Assembly: GCF_000003605.2 (NCBI RefSeq)
Contig: NW_003148788.1
Location: forward strand, 10,907 to 52,227
From: Saccoglossus kowalevskii
Taxonomy: Eukaryota; Hemichordata; Enteropneusta; Harrimaniidae
Length of the DNA stretch: 41,321 nt
Reading direction: 5' to 3'
The position numbers were made by a program, and so were the translations under genes. Positions 36,775 to 41,321 of this stretch are shown here, one piece after another. The notes below the pieces were generated by a model that ran no database searches, was not told the DNA's origin, and saw only the letters and a program-made list of their open reading frames with translations. Position 1 is the stretch's first letter; every line of letters begins with the position of its first letter.

Positions 36775-37062
36775 GTTATAGTGAAGTGTTCACTATAGTG
36801 AACCATACAATGCATTGGATTTGTTATAGTGAAGTGTTCACTATAATGAAACGTATAGGGCATCGGGTTTGTTATAGTGAAGTGTTCACTATAGTGAACC
36901 ATACAATGCATTGGATTTGTTATAGTGAAGTGTTCACTATAATGAAACGTATAGGGCATTGGGTTTGTTATAGTGAAGTGTTCACTGTAGTGAACCATAT
37001 AATGCATTGGGTTTGTTATAGTGAAGTGTTCACTATAATGAAACGTATAGGGCATTGGATTT
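36775..37062. repeat. Six 48-bp tandem units in A/B alternation
   Basis: Each unit starts with GTTATAGTGAAGTGTTCACT. Odd units continue with 'aRtgaaccata' and 'gcattgg'. Even units continue with 'ataatgaaacgtataggg'. The order A-B-A-B-A-B makes a 96-bp higher-order repeat. TATAGTGAA-GTG-TTCACTATA in each unit is an inverted repeat that could form a hairpin. As 48 is divisible by three, both strands are open (plus-strand peptide unit CYSEVFTIVNHTMHWI). I take this as a by-product. Confidence 0.92.
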
Positions 37063-37469
37063 GTTATGAGACATGCTATATATTAATTATATCAGGAAAT
37101 GTATCATAAAGGTGTTTATCATAATGAGGTTACAATGTATTTATTTTCGATAATAAGGACCAAAATAGCTTTAGTGTTATAATACTGCAAGACTGAACAA
37201 TAAATTTCTCTCAAAATGTTGTTGGATTTTAAAGTACATGTAATGCAGCCCCAAACCCCCCAAAAAATATACACCCCCTTAAATGACATGTAAATGTTCC
37301 TTTACTTAATAATAACAGGTCTAAACGAAAGAACGAGTGACATCAGTAATCCTGGCTACTACGGTATACACAAACTGTTTGCCAGTTGGAATAGCACTCA
37401 AAGTATAACACATATAGGAGACAGCAAGTAGAAAGTGATCAGGGAGAATATATTGTGATCAATCAAATT
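37063..37469 (-). other. VPS35 3' UTR / intergenic
   Basis: Minus-strand AATAAA at 37140-37145 (TTTATT on the plus strand), about 325 nt past the VPS35 stop, is the best polyadenylation candidate. If it is used, the 48-bp array (36775-37062) is just outside the transcript. Confidence 0.4.
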
Positions 37470-39617
37470 TTATAATACTAATCCGTCATATGCAGGACCG
37501 TCAGATTCAGGTGCTTCTTGTTTCATTCGAAGATGTTCTATTGTATTCTGGAAATGTTTGTTGATTTGTTCGGTTTCTTCGTTGCCTTCTAAATTGGGCA
37601 GATCTTCTCGGATTTTTTCTATGAGTTGATTGAGCACTTGTACTGTGACCTTGTGGGGAAAACAAAAATTGATATACATTTATCAAAGGCCCCACTGGTA
37701 AAGAAAAAAACTAGTCTTCAGCCACTACATTTTGTCATATTTGACGTTAAAATAAAGTAATTGAAATAGAGAATGTATTAACTACTACAAACAATATCAA
37801 TGTTGCGTTGAAATACTTAAATTAGAGCGCAAGGATTGCACCAACCAGCGCAAGGATCGCACCAACTCATAAAAAAGATTACTTACTGCGTCATTTCCTC
37901 TCTCGTAAAAGTAAATATATCTATTAAGAATTTCTACAAACAACTGTACTTGGACAGAGTTATCCATACACTGATTGGCAATACGTAGAGACTTCTTCAA
38001 ACACTCCATCACACGTTTACCGTCTTGAATCTGAAAAAAATGTAAATGATGCATTTAAAATATAAACAAGTATCATTCTTGGTGTCAAAATATTTGTTTT
38101 CCCTTTTACATCACCAGAGTTGGGGTGACACTTGAATACCATAACACAGTAATATCAACAGCACTGAATGAAAATTAAATTGCACTTTTCAACATACATG
38201 ATATCACCACCATACACTCAATGTTTCAACTACACTTCAAACAGATACAGTTTAAAGGCTGAAAGAAAACAATCTGTTTTCATCGAGTTCTTCACGCACA
38301 ATCCAACCTACCTCTTTGCCTTCACTTTCAACAGTTCTACCCGACCAGAATAAATGTGAGCACGTACTCACACCTCGACACTGGTCGGGTTTTTTAAGTA
38401 ATTTAGAAGCTGCTAAAGCACACTGTGTTCGGAGTGGTTCGTGATTTTCTTCACCAAAACAACTCATTCTTTCAAAGGTGGCGATAATAAGAGTGATCGC
38501 GGCAAGCTGTGCTCGCGAATCACTGATTTCATCTTCATAAAGTGAAAAAGCCTGTAAAAAAAAAAGAAACAATTTTATAATATGAAATTTCAGTTACAAC
38601 CTTTGGTAACTTTTCCATAGGCTACAAATACATGGCTAAGTGAGAGGATGTTCATACCATTTATTGTCACAATTCTAATTACCTGGCAATCATAACAAGA
38701 ATGTGACTGTCATGGTTGAAGATGGCGGACAGATCAAAAGAACTTAAACAGCGAGTGGAGAAAAATATTCAACTCACATCCACCATTAGAGGGCAGTGTA
38801 CTCGCCCCCAAGGTGTGCCAATTTCATCACAACCACCACTAGAGGGCGGTATACTCACCTGAGACATGAATTCATATGCCACTGTTTCATGATTATCAAA
38901 GCCAATTTCGCCAGCTGTTACGGCACCTTGAAGGAATAATCTGAGTGGTAGTTCTGATAATTCTGCTTTGATCAAAGCACCGATTGTTTGATGACAAAAT
39001 GTAAAGATTTTCTGGCATTTTTTCTCCCATTTATCATCCTGAAGACAAGGAAAGACAAAAATTAACCCAAATAGTTGATCCATGGTTCTGGTGTGAGGAA
39101 CACAGTTGAGCACACTAGTCATACTTTATTTTTACTACCCCACCATTCATTGCATATACCAAATTTGTCCGATAAACAACTCATTCAAAACATCAACCAT
39201 GAGTGATGTTTGGGCAGGAATAGCATTTTTGACCAAAAATGGCAAAAATATTCGCTATAAATCAGACAATTGAACATATCCACACAAAATGAACAAATCT
39301 GAGAGAGAACCACCCAAGGTACCTTCCTAGAAGGTTCCACAGCCATACAGTTTGTGGTTTTTAAGAAGAAGTCGAAAATGTAAAGTTGACGACGGTGATG
39401 ACGGACAATCAGTAATACTATAAGCTCCGCTCAACTTCGTCGACAGCGGAGCTAAAAAACAGCAATTCAGCGATATAGAATGACCAAGACTTACCTCTTC
39501 AGCAATATCCCTATACCGATAGGCCAACTGAAAAGCACTGAACACCAACGGTGGCAAAGTGTATTTTATTCGTTTATTGCCGCCATTACCAAAATGCTTC
39601 CTGGAGGTGGTTAAAAT
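37470..39617 (-). CDS. VPS35: VPS35, retromer scaffold subunit (C-terminal part, 5 exons)
   Basis: Exons in coding order are 39617-39495 (41 codons), 39038-38859 (60), 38551-38312 (80), 38030-37887 (48) and 37649-37470 (59 plus stop). All junctions are phase 0 with AG/GT borders. They give 288 residues equivalent to the end of the human protein (796 residues). VPS35 is an alpha-solenoid that holds the retromer together on endosomes. This C-terminal part binds VPS29. Blocks seen are [76 protein letters not shown] and [20 protein letters not shown]. The aspartate equivalent to human Asp620 (in YEDEISDS) is kept, at 38519-38521. The five exons are intact. The rest of the gene lies to the right of the window. 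Confidence 0.97.
38783..38849. promoter_or_regulatory. Duplicated CTCF-like motif in a VPS35 intron
   Basis: CCACTAGAGGGCGG at 38836-38849 fits the 14-base CTCF core CCASYAGRKGGCRS at every position. CCATTAGAGGGCAG at 38783-38796 fits with one mismatch. The two lie in a local direct duplication of about 28 bp ('accaYYagagggcRgt.tactc') next to the donor of exon 38859-39038. Motif match only. Confidence 0.4.
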
Positions 39618-41321
39618 CTGAACAGGAAATGAGAAATTATATATATCACAAAAAAGGAAACAAATCAAGTTTTTAAAAATCAATGAAGGATATGAGCTCT
39701 GTAGAACAAATGTACATTAATAATTTGCACATGAATTTTGTTGAGTCACTATAAATCATCTCAATATTGAGTATAAATGACCACGCAAAAATTCTCGATT
39801 TTCAAGACGTGAAGCGTTTAATCCCCCACAAATTATCAAAATTACAATTTCCACTCACGATTTGCCACATTTGGAGCACATAATAAAAATAAAACATTGT
39901 TTTACAAAAAGAGTTGTGTTGTCATTGATTTCCACAACACCTTTGCAATAAACATGGCACACTTTATTACTTATATCAGAGTCAGTGGGAAAAACAATCT
40001 GAGTAAACATCGTCAACATTATCATCATTCTTGAATGTTTTTCATTGAATTTTTAAATATGATTTTCTCCATGATAGGTCAAGTCTGTTATGTAAATACT
40101 GTAAAATACTTTATTTTAGGTGAAAATTAATTAATTTAGGTGTCAGGAAAGAGTGAAAGGTCTTTGGATACATTAACGCTTGATGTGATACGAGTTGACT
40201 TGAAGCTGTATTCTTAGAACTAATATGAAAGCCAATTATTAACCAATCAGAATGCTGGATGGTGTCAACATATTTGAATTACCCAATTTAAATATGTTAA
40301 TGAGGGTACAGCGACCTCATTAAATGAGAACTCATTGCAAGAGATTTACCAATGTTGTATTATGATCTTTTGGTGTTGATTTTGGTGTTAAAACAGCATG
40401 ACCATGACATACCAGTAACTTTGCAAGATAAACTGAAGCATTTTCAGGGTGATAACAGCTCATTGTCGAAAGTCAAAATAAACCCATGAATAGGCGTTAG
40501 TAACCACCGAAAACTTAAATTGTACTCTAATTTAGGTGCCAGGAAAGACTGAAATGTTTGAAAAATGACGCCCAGTATTAATCAATCACAATCCAATTGG
40601 AACTGATGCAATTTTTAGAGAATTCAGGAATATTGTTGATGGTAAACACACTACAGAGTTATATTATCAATGTTAAAAATACGATCTGTTGACATTAAAT
40701 TTCGAAATAATTTTTTTTTAAAACTAGTAATAGCTAATTGTTGAATAGTAGTTTGTCCATTCACGTACAGTGTTCTGGATAATCACAATAGATTCTGGAT
40801 TTCATTGTTCAGAAAAGTAAAACAATGAACAATGTCCAAGTTATTAGACTATACATAATTTGGGATGTTCAGAAGGAATAGGTACTAAATCAAACTTTTT
40901 TTCAAAATTTACATTAGCAACATTATTTTTCAACACAGAAGGCATGGTCTGAACATGGTGGCTAGAAAGCCAAATCAAAGAAAGCTTAGAAAGAACTCCC
41001 ATGTGCTGAGAGTATTGGAGACACATTAAATATAATTCGAAATTACTTAGCTGAAAACTAATTATGCAAATCAGAAAATTAATATGACCAGATTTGAGTG
41101 TAAAACTAATGAGGTCTGCGCAATGTAACAGAAAATCTATGTCTCCAAGTTTAATTGAAATGTGATTAGAACCAAAAAATTATGAATTATTATGCTTATT
41201 AGGGAATTAATATGAACAGATTTTTACCCAAAACTAATTAGGTTTGTACATTGTCCTAGAGCATCTTTATACTAAGTTTCATTGAAATGGAATAATTAGT
41301 ACCGTGAAAACTCCAAAATTT
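39618..41321 (-). other. VPS35: VPS35 intron continuing past the window edge
   Basis: No further VPS35 exon recognised in these 1.7 kb. An isolated copy of the 19-base terminus of the 99-811 element is at 40097-40115. Further right the sequence is AT-rich. Confidence 0.6.

Noticed and set aside
36669-37109. Two overlapping repeat-peptide ORFs on opposite strands in the 48-bp array
   Set aside because: A stop-free unit whose length is a multiple of three keeps frames open on both strands. No start context, splice or homology supports a protein.
38252-38572. Continuation of the VPS35 reading frame past 38312 ([12 protein letters not shown]...)
   Set aside because: It is intron read-through after a GTAGGT donor; the next exon joins in phase at 38030.

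Overview
This is a eukaryotic (animal) nuclear genomic window. It is AT-rich and intron-rich, with GT-AG introns, much transposon-derived non-coding DNA, several satellite and microsatellite tracts, and one assembly gap (14416-15088, all N). The gene content (CNOT10, a homeobox gene, CFAP90, VPS35) and the sparse, repeat-filled intergenic DNA suggest a marine invertebrate bilaterian such as a hemichordate, lancelet or lophotrochozoan. The sequence alone does not fix the species. There is no operon, CRISPR or prokaryotic signal.

Layout, left to right. (1) 872-5609, plus strand: the last eight coding exons of CNOT10, a subunit of the CCR4-NOT deadenylase. (2) 5610-19600: a gene desert with a 39-bp tandem array, two short inverted-repeat transposons fused at one TTAA, a palindrome-rich satellite with direct-repeat flanks, a third inverted-repeat element built round a 16-bp palindrome, and the 3' end of a LINE with an (ATT)n tail that runs into the gap. 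(3) 19605-26891, plus strand: a four-exon homeobox gene that I reconstructed from splice phase. Its homeodomain is closest by eye to Cdx but has one extra residue in the helix 1-helix 2 loop. The long C-terminus has an acidic block, a SUMO consensus and a PLDLS CtBP-type motif. (4) 29127-32790, plus strand: a small three-exon gene that I recognise as CFAP90 (human C5orf49), a ciliary microtubule protein; its 5' end is not resolved. (5) 33525-37062: another copy of one TTAA element, and a 48-bp tandem array with A/B higher-order alternation. (6) 37470-39617, minus strand: the last five coding exons of VPS35, the retromer scaffold, whose 5' part lies beyond the right edge.

The four genes act in unrelated processes (mRNA decay, transcription, cilia, endosomal sorting), so this is an ordinary chromosomal neighbourhood and not a functional cluster. 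The most unusual items are the divergent homeobox gene and the small transposon families, two of which have intact TTAA junctions and copies in the window that can be compared directly.
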